A DNA stretch of 64,000 nucleotides from Sorangium cellulosum (GTDB lineage: Bacteria > Myxococcota_A > Polyangia > Polyangiales > Polyangiaceae), in contig NZ_CP012673.1 in the NCBI RefSeq assembly GCF_002950945.1, positions 3,038,001 to 3,102,000 of the forward strand, written 5' to 3'. This document shows positions 27,730 to 36,272 of the stretch, piece by piece. Position 1 is the stretch's first letter; every line of letters begins with the position of its first letter. The notes beneath the pieces were generated by a model, which saw only the letters and a program-made list of their open reading frames with translations, was not told where the DNA came from and ran no database searches. The position numbers and the translations under genes are program-made.

Positions 27730-29468
27730 GAGATCCCGAGTTCGTGGTCGACATCGAGCCCGGCGGGGCGGCGCGCCTCCGGCTGTGCGTCCACGCCCCC
27801 GATCTCGCCCCCATCGACGACGAGGTCGAGCGGTCTTTGCCGAGCCTCCTGCCCGCCGATCTCGACGAGCTGCGGAGCGGCTACGGCTCGGAGCGGATGA
27901 CCGAGACCGTGGCCGCGCAGGTCACCGACTGGCTCCTCCAGAACGACCTGCGCGGCCACCTCGGCACGGCGCTCCGCGCGGCGACGCAGCCCTTCCGGAT
28001 CGTCATCCGGCCGCACCCCGAGGTGGCCTCCTACCTCGCTGACATCCCCTTCGAGCTGCTCAAGTTCGGCGCGGATCCGCTGGCGCTCCAGCCCTGGGTG
28101 CGCGCCATCGTCCACTCGCTGAAGCGGCGCAGCGCCGCGCCGTGGCCGGCGCAGCGCCGCAGCTGGCCCTTCCGCGTCCTCCTCGTCCGCACGAACCCCG
28201 GAGACCTCGGCGGCATGGTGCCGCCCGTGCTGCCGGTGCGCGAGCGCATCCTCGACATCGCGCGCGAGCGCGGCCTCGCCGACGTGGTGGAGGTGACGGT
28301 CCTGAGCAGCGAGGCGGGCGACCGGCGGCCGGTCACCTACGACGCCTTCCGCGCCGAGCTGCGCGACACGAGCTACAGCCTGCTCATTTACCTCGGGCAC
28401 GGCGACCTTCAGGACGTCGGGTTCGAGGGCTTCCCCCCGATCGGCGTCCTCCAGTTCGAGGTCGCCGGCAGCTCCTACGCCAACCCGATCCGCGCCGATC
28501 AGATCCGGAGCGAGCTGCAGAACCGGCCGATCCCGGTCGTGGTGCTCGCGGGCTGCACGACGGCGGCGAGCGACGCGCTGAAGCAGCGGCTCCCGCAGTG
28601 GATGCGCGGCTGCCAGAGCGTGGCGCAGTCGCTGATCCACGGCGCCTCCGGCGTGGACTGCGCGATCGGGATGCGCCACCGGCTCGAGACGACGGACGCC
28701 GAGCGCTTCCTCCAGGCGTTCATCCGCAGCCTGCTCCAGCAGAGCCCGGGGGACGTCGAGCGGGCGGTCCGTGCGGGCCGTGAGGAGATGTTCGCGCACA
28801 AGGCCTACCCGCCGAGCTGGGCGGCGCCGGTCCTCTTCCGCGCGTCGAGCCCGGAGCCGCTCTTCGACTTCCTGCACGCCGCGCCCGCCGCGTTCGACCC
28901 GCTGGACGACCACGACGAGGAGCTGCGGCAGAGGGCCTGGAAGGCGCTCTGCGAGCTCCCTGCCTCGCTGCCCCCGGAGGGCCGGTGCTTCGCGAACGTG
29001 CTGCTCGACGGCCTGGAGTCCGCGTTCCTGAAGCGCAAGCTGCAGACCGGCGCCACCCTGCTGTGGCCGGAGCGGATCGAGGCGAGGCCGGGCAGCACCG
29101 TGACCGTGCGCGTCCATCACCAGGGCTCGCTGCCCGTGTCTCGCCTGGAAGGCCGGCTGTCGTTCCCCGAGGCGATCTCGGCGAAGGCGGCCCGGCGGGC
29201 GTCGGCGCTCAAGGAGGCGGGCATGAACGCGCGCTTCGGGCTCGATCAGCCGGGCGAGGTGCAGTTCGCGATCGTGGTGAGCGGCGCCGGCCGAGGGCCG
29301 TCGAGGGAGCCGGTGACGCTCGCCTCGGTCCCCGTGTTCGAGGTCGACCTGTCGCTCCCGAGCAGCACGTTGCCCGCGGTCCACGCGCTGCGGGTTGACA
29401 GCCTCGATTGCGAGCCGAAGTCGCTGCTGTGCGGCTGGACGAACGCGATCGTGGTGTCGCCGCCCTGA
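27726..29468 (+). CDS. CHAT-domain protease
   Basis: 580 residues from ATG 27726, overlapping the previous gene by 4 bases. The CHAT caspase-like core includes ADIPFELLKF (105-114), LLIYLGHGD with the catalytic His225, and VVVLAGCTTA with the catalytic Cys277. The family cleaves other proteins and acts in bacterial regulated proteolysis and defence, for example as the protease partner of type III-E CRISPR effectors. After the CHAT domain (to about 375) comes a helical piece and then a beta-sandwich-like C-terminal domain (about 440-580). Its position among two metalloproteases and the kinase/cyclase proteins suggests a proteolytic output module; the target is unknown. Confidence 0.82.
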   Translation: MRDPEFVVDIEPGGAARLRLCVHAPDLAPIDDEVERSLPSLLPADLDELRSGYGSERMTETVAAQVTDWLLQNDLRGHLGTALRAATQPFRIVIRPHPEVASYLADIPFELLKFGADPLALQPWVRAIVHSLKRRSAAPWPAQRRSWPFRVLLVRTNPGDLGGMVPPVLPVRERILDIARERGLADVVEVTVLSSEAGDRRPVTYDAFRAELRDTSYSLLIYLGHGDLQDVGFEGFPPIGVLQFEVAGSSYANPIRADQIRSELQNRPIPVVVLAGCTTAASDALKQRLPQWMRGCQSVAQSLIHGASGVDCAIGMRHRLETTDAERFLQAFIRSLLQQSPGDVERAVRAGREEMFAHKAYPPSWAAPVLFRASSPEPLFDFLHAAPAAFDPLDDHDEELRQRAWKALCELPASLPPEGRCFANVLLDGLESAFLKRKLQTGATLLWPERIEARPGSTVTVRVHHQGSLPVSRLEGRLSFPEAISAKAARRASALKEAGMNARFGLDQPGEVQFAIVVSGAGRGPSREPVTLASVPVFEVDLSLPSSTLPAVHALRVDSLDCEPKSLLCGWTNAIVVSPP

Positions 29469-29486
29469 AGCCGACGAGGAGGAGCC

Positions 29487-30287
29487 ATGAACATCATCGA
29501 TCCCGTGATCGCCCGGAAGGTCCAGGAACTGCAGGCGCAGCTGCCCACGATCGAGCTCGGCGGGAAGCTCTATTATATTGCCGAGGGCGACCTCGTGCTG
29601 GAAGCGGCGCAGCTCGCGGACTACGTGGATCACGCCGCCAACGTGGAGCCGCCCAGCGTGCCGTCCGGCCCCGGCGGCGAGGGGCTCGTCGGGATCCTGG
29701 AGGACGGCAAGATCGTGCGCTGGCCTCCCGGGTTCGTGATCACGTATTGCGTGCTCAGGGCGACCTTCCCCGACGACGACACGTACGCCATGGCGCGCGC
29801 CGGCATGATGGCGGCCACGCGCGACTGGGAGGAGACCTGCGGCGTGACGTTCCGCCACGTCTCCGAGCTCGACCGCAGCACCCGGCGCCCCGAGGGGGTC
29901 GTGTTCCCGGTGATCCATCACGACGCGCGCGGGCGGTTCGTCGCGGTGGCGTTCTTCCCGAGCGATCCGGTCGAGAAGCGGTGGGTCCTCGTCGACCCTT
30001 GCTTCTTCTCGCCGTCGCTCCGGTTCGATCCGGTCGGCGTGCTCCGGCACGAGCTCGGCCATGTGCTCGGCTTCCGCCACGAGCACATCCGCACCGGCGC
30101 GCCGCCGGTGTGCCCGCAGGAGGACCGGTCCCGGACGATCGACCTCACGGCCTACGATCCTCGATCGGTGATGCACTATTTCTGTGGCGGCGTGGGGAGC
30201 CCGGACCTGAAGATCACCGAGGTCGACGTCGAGGGCGCGCAGCGGGTGTACGGGATGCCCCTCTCGCGCTTTCGCATGGCGGCCTGA
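29487..30287 (+). CDS. Metzincin-type zinc metalloprotease
   Basis: 266 residues with a textbook metzincin site: HELGHVLGFRH at 188-198 gives zinc ligands His188, His192 and His198 and general base Glu189, and the Met-turn reads SVMHY at 227-231. This places it near the M10/M12 matrixin-astacin proteases. There is no signal peptide; the N-terminal 80 residues (ELGGKLYYIAEGD and following) may form a pro-segment. Cys residues at 172, 209 and 233 are near the active site. Strong ribosome site GAGGAGG ahead of ATG 29487, 18 bases after the CHAT gene. It may mature the NHLP-type precursor or act downstream of the kinase; neither is shown by sequence. Confidence 0.85.
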   Translation: MNIIDPVIARKVQELQAQLPTIELGGKLYYIAEGDLVLEAAQLADYVDHAANVEPPSVPSGPGGEGLVGILEDGKIVRWPPGFVITYCVLRATFPDDDTYAMARAGMMAATRDWEETCGVTFRHVSELDRSTRRPEGVVFPVIHHDARGRFVAVAFFPSDPVEKRWVLVDPCFFSPSLRFDPVGVLRHELGHVLGFRHEHIRTGAPPVCPQEDRSRTIDLTAYDPRSVMHYFCGGVGSPDLKITEVDVEGAQRVYGMPLSRFRMAA

Positions 30288-30349
30288 GCGCCGGCGGCCG
30301 GCCGGCCCGGGGAGGCGCGGCGCCGCAGGGCGCGCTGGGGATCGGAGCG

Positions 30350-33300
30350 ATGAGCACCTACCACGAGGAGGAACTCCCGATAAAGGCCGCATTCCAGGGG
30401 CATTATGAGGTCCTGTCCAGGATCGGCTCAGGGGGGTTCGGGACGGTCTACAAGGCGCGGCAGCTCGCGACTGGCCAGCTGGTCGCCGTCAAGGTCCTCC
30501 GGCTCGCCGGCCGCGGCGGGGCGGCGGCCGCGCGCCGCGTCGCGCGGTTCGAGCGGGAGATGCGGATGTGCGCGCGCCTGCACCACACGAACATCGTCGG
30601 TCTCATCGACTCGGGGCAGATGGATGATGGGCAGATGTACCTGGTGTTCGAGTTCGTCCCGGGCAAGAACCTGAGGGAGGTCCTCGACGAGGAGGGCGCG
30701 CTGGATCCGCGAGAGGCGCGCTATCTCCTGCTCCAGGTCCTCGACGCGCTCGCCTGCGCCCACGCCCAGGGGATCATCCACCGGGATCTCAAGCCCTCCA
30801 ACGTCATGATCCTGCCCACCGGCGCGCGCCGGAACGCGCTCGTGCTCGATTTCGGGATCGGCGCGGCCGTGGAGGGGCTGGGCGGCGAGCGCGACGAGAG
30901 CCTCACCGGCGACGACGAGATGGTGGGGACACCGGCCTACGCGGCGCCCGAGCAGCTCCGGGGGATGACCGCGACGCCGCGCGCCGATCTCTTCTCCTGG
31001 GGGCTCGTCTTCCTCGAGTGCATCGCGGGGCATCCGGTCTTCTCCGGGCGGCGGGTGACGGAGATCATCGCGCGGCAGCTCAGCCCGGAGCCGGTCCACC
31101 TCCCGGCCGTGATCCGGGACCACCCGCTCGGCCGCCTCCTGTCCCGGGTGCTGGTCAAGGACGCCGGGGCGCGCGAGGTCACGGCCGAAGGGGTGCTGAG
31201 AGAGCTGGAGGCGTGCGACATGAGCCATCTGCCCCGGCGGCTCTCGGCCTGCGCCGAGCCCGACGCCCCCGCCGCGGCGTGCCCGGCGCCGGAGGCGGAG
31301 GAGGTCGCGCGCGCCGGGGAGGTCTCCCGCGACCGGCCGCTGGTCGGGCTCGACGGGGCGGGCGAGCGCCGCCTGCTCACGGCAGTGTGCTGCTTCTTGC
31401 AGGTGAGGGCGGGCGGATCGACGGGCGCCGGCGGCGAGGAGCGGGACGAGCTCCTCCACCTGCAGCAGGAGATCTGCATCGAGGTCGCCCGGCGCTTCCA
31501 GGGGACCGTCGCGGGTGTGCTCGGCGAGCAGGTGCTCCTCCACTTCGGTTATCCGCTCGCGGGGGAGGACGACGCCGAGCGCGCGGCGCGGTGCGCGCTG
31601 GAGATCGCGGCCAGGATCCGCGAGCAGAGCGCGCGCACCGAGGCGGAATCCCGGCTCACCCTGGAGGTCCGGATCGGCGTGCACACGGGGCTCGTGACCA
31701 CCCCCGAGCTCGGCGAGGCCGGCGCGCGGCCCGTGGTCGGGACGACGGCGAGCGTCGCCGCGCACCTGAGCGCGGTGGCTCCGCCGGGCGCGGTCCTGAT
31801 CCGCGGAGACACGGCTCCTCTGCTTCGCGCCCGCTTCGTGACCGAAGCGCTCGGCGCCCGGAAGCTCGGGCTCGGCGACGTCCCTGTCGAGGTCCACCGC
31901 GTCGAGGGCGAGCGCTCCGCGACCTCCACGAGCGAGCTCGATCCCGCGCTGCCGATGGTCGGGAGGACCCACGAGCTCGCGCTCCTGAAGCAGCGCTGGA
32001 GCCATGTCCGGGAGGGCTTCGGCCAGAGCGTCCTCGTCACGGGGGAGCCGGGTATCGGCAAGTCCCGGCTCGCGCTGGAGCTGCGCCGCGCCATCCAGGC
32101 GGAGGCGCATTCCTGGGTCGAGTGCCGCTGCGCGCCGGAGCACCAGAACAGCGCGCTGCGCCCGATCTGCGAGGCGCTGGAGCAGATGCTCGACCTCGGC
32201 GGGGGAGAGACGGCCGGCGAGAAGGCGGGCAAGCTCCGGGCGCTGCTCGTGGGCCACGGCTTCGACCTCGGGGCGACGACGCCGCTCCTCGCGTCCCTGC
32301 TCTCGCTCCCGCCCGCCGAGGGCGCTGCCCCGCGCGACGTGTCCCCGCAACGCCGGAAGGAGCTGACGCTCGACGCGATCGTCTCGCTGTCGGTCGAGGT
32401 GGCGGAGCGGCGGCCGATGCTGCTCCTGATCGAGGATCTGCAATGGGCCGACCCGACCACGCTGGAGCTGATTCCGCTGCTCCTCCACGCGGCGTCGTCG
32501 GCGCACCTCTTCGTGCTGCTCACCGCTCGCCCGGAGTTCTCGCCGCCCTGGCCGCTCTCCGACTCGCTCACGATCCAGCTCGGCCACCTGGAGAGCCATC
32601 AGGTGATGGAGATGATCGCCGGCATCACCCGCGGAAAGCAGCTCCCTGGCGAGGTGATCGAGCGGGTGCTGGACCAGACCGACGGGGTGCCGCTCTTCGT
32701 CGAGGAGCTGATGCGGGCGGTGATGGAGTCGGGCGCGCTCGTCGACCGCGGCGATCGGTATACGCTCGCGGGCGCGCCGTCGGAGCTGTCGATCCCGACC
32801 ACCGTGCGCGGCTCGCTGACAGCCCGCCTCGACCGGCTCGGCCGCGCGAAGAAGACGGCGCAGATCGCGGCCGCGCTGGGGCGCGAGTTCAGCGCGGAGG
32901 TGCTGCTCGCGGTCAGCCCGCGCGGGGCGCCGGAGGTCGAGGAGGACCTGCGCCGGCTCGTCGCAGCCGACCTCGTGCTCCTGCGCCGCCGGGCGCGGCA
33001 GTCGACCTACGTCTTCAAACACGCCCTGGTCCGCGACGCCGCCTACGAGTCGATGGCCAGGAGCGCGCGGCGGGAGCTGCACGCCCGCATCGCGCGGACG
33101 CTGGAGGAGCATTTCCCGCGGATCGCCGCGGAGCAGCCTGGGCTGCTCGTGCTGCACTTCGCGGCGGCGGAGCAGAAGCGCGAGGCGCTCAGGTATGCGC
33201 GGGCGGCGGCGCGGGGCGTGCTCCTCCGGTCGCTGAACGCGGAGGCGATCGCTTACGCTCGCCAGGCGATCTCCTGGCTCGACGCGATCGAGGACCCGCG

Positions 33301-34459
33301 CGAGCGCGCGGAAGTGGAGCTCGAGCTCAACGGCATGCTCGTTCCTGCCTTGATGGTCACTCGAGGTGGCGGATTCCACGAGGTCGAGAGCACGGTCCAG
33401 CGCTCGCAGCAGCTCATCTCCAGCGTTGGCGACGCGTCGCACGTCCTCGCGACGATGTGGGGCCTATTCAGTTACCATTACGAGCAGGGCCACGCCGAGC
33501 AGGCGCTCGCGCTGGCCGAGCGGTACCTGGCGCTGAGCGAGCGAGCCCGGGATGTGCAGCACACGATCGCCGCGAACGTGGCCCTCGGGAACCAGCTCTT
33601 GCTGGACGGGCGCTTCGCCGAGGCGCAAGCAGCCGTGGAGCGCGCGATCTCGCTCTATGACCCCGACCAGCATCGCCAGACCGCGCTGGTGTTCGGGCAA
33701 GATCTCGGCGTCTATGCGCGGGATACGCTCGGGCTGATCCTCTGGTTTACGGGTCACCTGGAGGACTCGATGTCGCACGCCGATCGCGCGCTGGCCCTCG
33801 CCGAAGAGTTGAGCCACGTCAACAGCATCGGTTATGCGCTCCTCTTCATGGCCGTTTTGCATCATTGCTGGGCAGACCGTGACGCAGTCCGGAATGCGGC
33901 GCGCAAGTCGGCAGCCATCGCCGAGGAGAACCGTCTCCCCTTCTTGGTGGCCATGTCCGGCGTCCTGCTCGCGTGGGCCGACGGTGACGTAGAGGAGGGA
34001 AAGCGGCACTTCGCGGATATGGCGGCAGGGAGCGGGGGGGCCATGGCGTGCTGGAACTCCACCATCGCGGAGTCGGAGGCGGCGCTCGGGCGCGTCGACG
34101 AGGCGCTGGTGCGGCTCGACGACTGCCTCCACGCTGCCGACACGAAGCGAGAGTACTACTACTGCGCGGAGCTCCACCGACTCAAGGGGGACTGCTTCGT
34201 CCGTCGCGGGGACGAGCTTCCGGCGGAGCGCAGCTTCCGGGAGGCGATCGCGCTCTCGGCCAGGCAGGGCGCGCCCGCGGTCACGCTGCGCGCCTCGCTC
34301 CGCCTCGCCGAGCTGCTCCGGCGGCAGGGGCGCGCCGATGACGCCCGCGACGTGCTCGGCGCCGCGCCGAGCGGGCTCCCCGAGCGGTACCGGAGGAGCG
34401 AGCTCGCCGCGGCGCAGGCCCTCTGCGCCGAGGCGGCGTCGAGGCGCACCGCGGCGTGA
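30350..34459 (+). CDS. TOMM-type kinase/cyclase/ATPase/TPR protein with intact kinase
   Basis: 1369 residues, paralogue of the protein at 16373. The kinase domain (19-290) is complete: IGSGGFGTVYKA Gly-loop, VAVK Lys48, HRDLKPSN at 144-151, DFG at 167-169 and an APE-type motif AAPEQL. A cyclase-homology domain follows (about 340-520): the first metal Asp is missing and the second motif reads GE at 392-393 instead of GD, so cyclase activity is doubtful. Next come the ATPase (Walker A GEPGIGKS 565-572, Walker B MLLLIEDLQWAD) and C-terminal TPR-like helices. It probably senses a signal through the ATPase/TPR part and phosphorylates a target. It is the last gene of the run starting at 24844, 62 bases after the metzincin. 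Confidence 0.9.
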   Translation: MSTYHEEELPIKAAFQGHYEVLSRIGSGGFGTVYKARQLATGQLVAVKVLRLAGRGGAAAARRVARFEREMRMCARLHHTNIVGLIDSGQMDDGQMYLVFEFVPGKNLREVLDEEGALDPREARYLLLQVLDALACAHAQGIIHRDLKPSNVMILPTGARRNALVLDFGIGAAVEGLGGERDESLTGDDEMVGTPAYAAPEQLRGMTATPRADLFSWGLVFLECIAGHPVFSGRRVTEIIARQLSPEPVHLPAVIRDHPLGRLLSRVLVKDAGAREVTAEGVLRELEACDMSHLPRRLSACAEPDAPAAACPAPEAEEVARAGEVSRDRPLVGLDGAGERRLLTAVCCFLQVRAGGSTGAGGEERDELLHLQQEICIEVARRFQGTVAGVLGEQVLLHFGYPLAGEDDAERAARCALEIAARIREQSARTEAESRLTLEVRIGVHTGLVTTPELGEAGARPVVGTTASVAAHLSAVAPPGAVLIRGDTAPLLRARFVTEALGARKLGLGDVPVEVHRVEGERSATSTSELDPALPMVGRTHELALLKQRWSHVREGFGQSVLVTGEPGIGKSRLALELRRAIQAEAHSWVECRCAPEHQNSALRPICEALEQMLDLGGGETAGEKAGKLRALLVGHGFDLGATTPLLASLLSLPPAEGAAPRDVSPQRRKELTLDAIVSLSVEVAERRPMLLLIEDLQWADPTTLELIPLLLHAASSAHLFVLLTARPEFSPPWPLSDSLTIQLGHLESHQVMEMIAGITRGKQLPGEVIERVLDQTDGVPLFVEELMRAVMESGALVDRGDRYTLAGAPSELSIPTTVRGSLTARLDRLGRAKKTAQIAAALGREFSAEVLLAVSPRGAPEVEEDLRRLVAADLVLLRRRARQSTYVFKHALVRDAAYESMARSARRELHARIARTLEEHFPRIAAEQPGLLVLHFAAAEQKREALRYARAAARGVLLRSLNAEAIAYARQAISWLDAIEDPRERAEVELELNGMLVPALMVTRGGGFHEVESTVQRSQQLISSVGDASHVLATMWGLFSYHYEQGHAEQALALAERYLALSERARDVQHTIAANVALGNQLLLDGRFAEAQAAVERAISLYDPDQHRQTALVFGQDLGVYARDTLGLILWFTGHLEDSMSHADRALALAEELSHVNSIGYALLFMAVLHHCWADRDAVRNAARKSAAIAEENRLPFLVAMSGVLLAWADGDVEEGKRHFADMAAGSGGAMACWNSTIAESEAALGRVDEALVRLDDCLHAADTKREYYYCAELHRLKGDCFVRRGDELPAERSFREAIALSARQGAPAVTLRASLRLAELLRRQGRADDARDVLGAAPSGLPERYRRSELAAAQALCAEAASRRTAA

Positions 34460-34660
34460 GCGCGCCCGGGCCGCGAGCGCGCCACCCGTCCGTGTACCTT
34501 GGCGGGCCCGGATCTCGTAGGATGAGATCATGCCGCGAGAACCGACCGAGCAGGGCCTGTGGGCCCGGCGTCGCCGCAGCGGGCGAACGCTCCCGACCTC
34601 CTCTGCAGCGCCGGACGCCTCCGTTCTCGCTGGTGACGTCGCGCGTGTGAGGAGACCCAC

Positions 34661-35584
34661 GTGAGCGCTCGAATCCCCCTTCCGCCGTTCCCGCGAGGGT
34701 GGTTTCAGGTCGCCTCCTCGGACGAGCTGTCCGCGGGCGGCCCCCTGCCGCTCCGCTGCTTCGGGCGGGATCTCGTGCTGTTCCGGACGCAGGACGGCGA
34801 GGCCCGGGTGCTCGACGCGCACTGTCCCCACATGGGCGCCCACCTCGGGATCGGGGGCCGGGTCGAGCAGGACGGGATCCGGTGTCCCTTCCATGGATGG
34901 GTGATCTCCGGCAACGGGAGGTGTGTGCGGATCCCTTACGCCGACACGATTCCTCCCAAGGCGGCGATCCGCTCCTGGGACGTGCGTGAGCTCGACGGGA
35001 TGATCCTGGTCCACCACACCTCCGGGGACGAGCCGCCTTCGTTCGAGATCCCGGCGCTGCCGGAGGCCCGGTCGCCGGCGTGGTCGCCCGGCATGAACAG
35101 GCGCTGGAGGATCCGGACGCACGTCCAGGAGGCGCTCGAGAACATCGTGGATCCGGCCCATTTCGTCACGGTGCACGGCATGTCGGAGCGGCCCCGGACC
35201 GAGCTCGAGATCGAGGGCCACGTCATCCGGTCGCGATCGGCGGTGAAGCAGAAGGGCCCTGGCGGCCGGGTGGTCGACGGCACGATCACCTGGGAAGGCC
35301 ACGGCATGGGTTACGGGACGATCCGCTTCACCGGCATCGCCGAGCTCCTGTTCGTGAACACGGTCACCCCGGTGGACGACGAGCTCATCGACGTCCGTTT
35401 CGCCTTCTGGCACCCGAGCGACGGCCCCCGTCGCCTGGGCGAGGCCCTGGCCGCGGAGGTCAGCCGCCAGCTCGAGGAGGACATCCCGATCTGGGAGAAC
35501 AAGATCTACCGCCCTCAGCCGGTCCTGTGTCCGGGGGAGAAGGGCATCATGACGTTCCGCAAGTGGAGCAGCCAGTTCCGCTGA
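34661..35584 (+). CDS. Rieske non-heme iron oxygenase, cholesterol 7-desaturase-like
   Basis: 307 residues from GTG 34661 (GGAG 6 bases upstream). Rieske 2Fe-2S ligands are CPH at 55-57 and CPFH at 75-78. The mononuclear iron site reads ENIVDPAHFVTVHG with Asp164, His167 and His172. The C-terminal signature IWENKIYRPQPVLCPGEKG then FRKWSSQF resembles DAF-36/Neverland cholesterol 7-desaturases and KshA-type steroid hydroxylases, so a sterol or other hydrophobic substrate is likely. Electrons would come from a reductase not encoded here. A 201-base gap separates it from the kinase operon; no direct link to that locus is evident. Confidence 0.88.
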   Translation: MSARIPLPPFPRGWFQVASSDELSAGGPLPLRCFGRDLVLFRTQDGEARVLDAHCPHMGAHLGIGGRVEQDGIRCPFHGWVISGNGRCVRIPYADTIPPKAAIRSWDVRELDGMILVHHTSGDEPPSFEIPALPEARSPAWSPGMNRRWRIRTHVQEALENIVDPAHFVTVHGMSERPRTELEIEGHVIRSRSAVKQKGPGGRVVDGTITWEGHGMGYGTIRFTGIAELLFVNTVTPVDDELIDVRFAFWHPSDGPRRLGEALAAEVSRQLEEDIPIWENKIYRPQPVLCPGEKGIMTFRKWSSQFR

Positions 35585-35630
35585 GGCGCGTCGATCGAGC
35601 GGGCGGCTTCCGCCAGACAAAGGATAGCTC

Positions 35631-36197
35631 ATGATTCGCTTTCTTCATTCCATCGTTCGACTCGACTCCTGCACGCGCAACGCCGCTGCGCTCCTCGCCG
35701 GGCTCGCCATGATCGCTGCGACGTCCGGCTGCATCGAGGGCAAGGCATGCACGGCGATGGCCTGCTTGGACGGCTTCCACATCACCACCGCGACGGCGGA
35801 CAAGAGCTGGGCACCAGGAGACTACGCGCTCGAGATCACGGTGGACGGCGAGGTGGTCTCGTGCGCTTACAGCTGGACAGGGACGTCGCCGCCCGGCCAG
35901 CTCGTGTCCGCCCAGTGCAGCAGCCGGGCCGTCTCTGTCGAGGTTCATCCGGTGACCACATGCACCGAGACGAGGAGAGGCGACGCCGTCTCGCAGAGCT
36001 GCGTCCCGGTCCCCGGGCAGTTCACGCAGGGGATCTCGATCTCCGGCACGCCTGCGCGCGTCGACGTCACGGAGCGGCGGGACGGCGCCGTCCTCGGCGA
36101 GCGGAGCTTCACGCCCGGGTACAGGACCTGGTACCCGAACGGTGAGGGCTGCGAGCCCGGGTGTCGCGTGGACGAGCAGGAATGGGAGCTCCCGTAG
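35631..36197 (+). CDS. Hypothetical Cys-rich lipoprotein
   Basis: 188 residues with a lipoprotein signal: a hydrophobic core (ALLAGLAMIAATSG) followed by Cys in SGC-IEGK. The mature part is short, beta-rich and has about eight further Cys (KACTAMAC, EVVSCAY, AQCSS, TTCTE, SQSC, EGCEPGC), suggesting disulfides in the periplasm or at the surface. I do not recognise a family. It begins 46 bases after the Rieske gene on the same strand and could be co-transcribed. Confidence 0.7.
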   Translation: MIRFLHSIVRLDSCTRNAAALLAGLAMIAATSGCIEGKACTAMACLDGFHITTATADKSWAPGDYALEITVDGEVVSCAYSWTGTSPPGQLVSAQCSSRAVSVEVHPVTTCTETRRGDAVSQSCVPVPGQFTQGISISGTPARVDVTERRDGAVLGERSFTPGYRTWYPNGEGCEPGCRVDEQEWELP

Positions 36198-36272
36198 CGC
36201 CGCCCCGGGCAAGCCGCCGCGTCGGCCCTTCCGCGAGCCGGTCCGCCGGGTAAGCTCAGGCAGGCACCCTGC

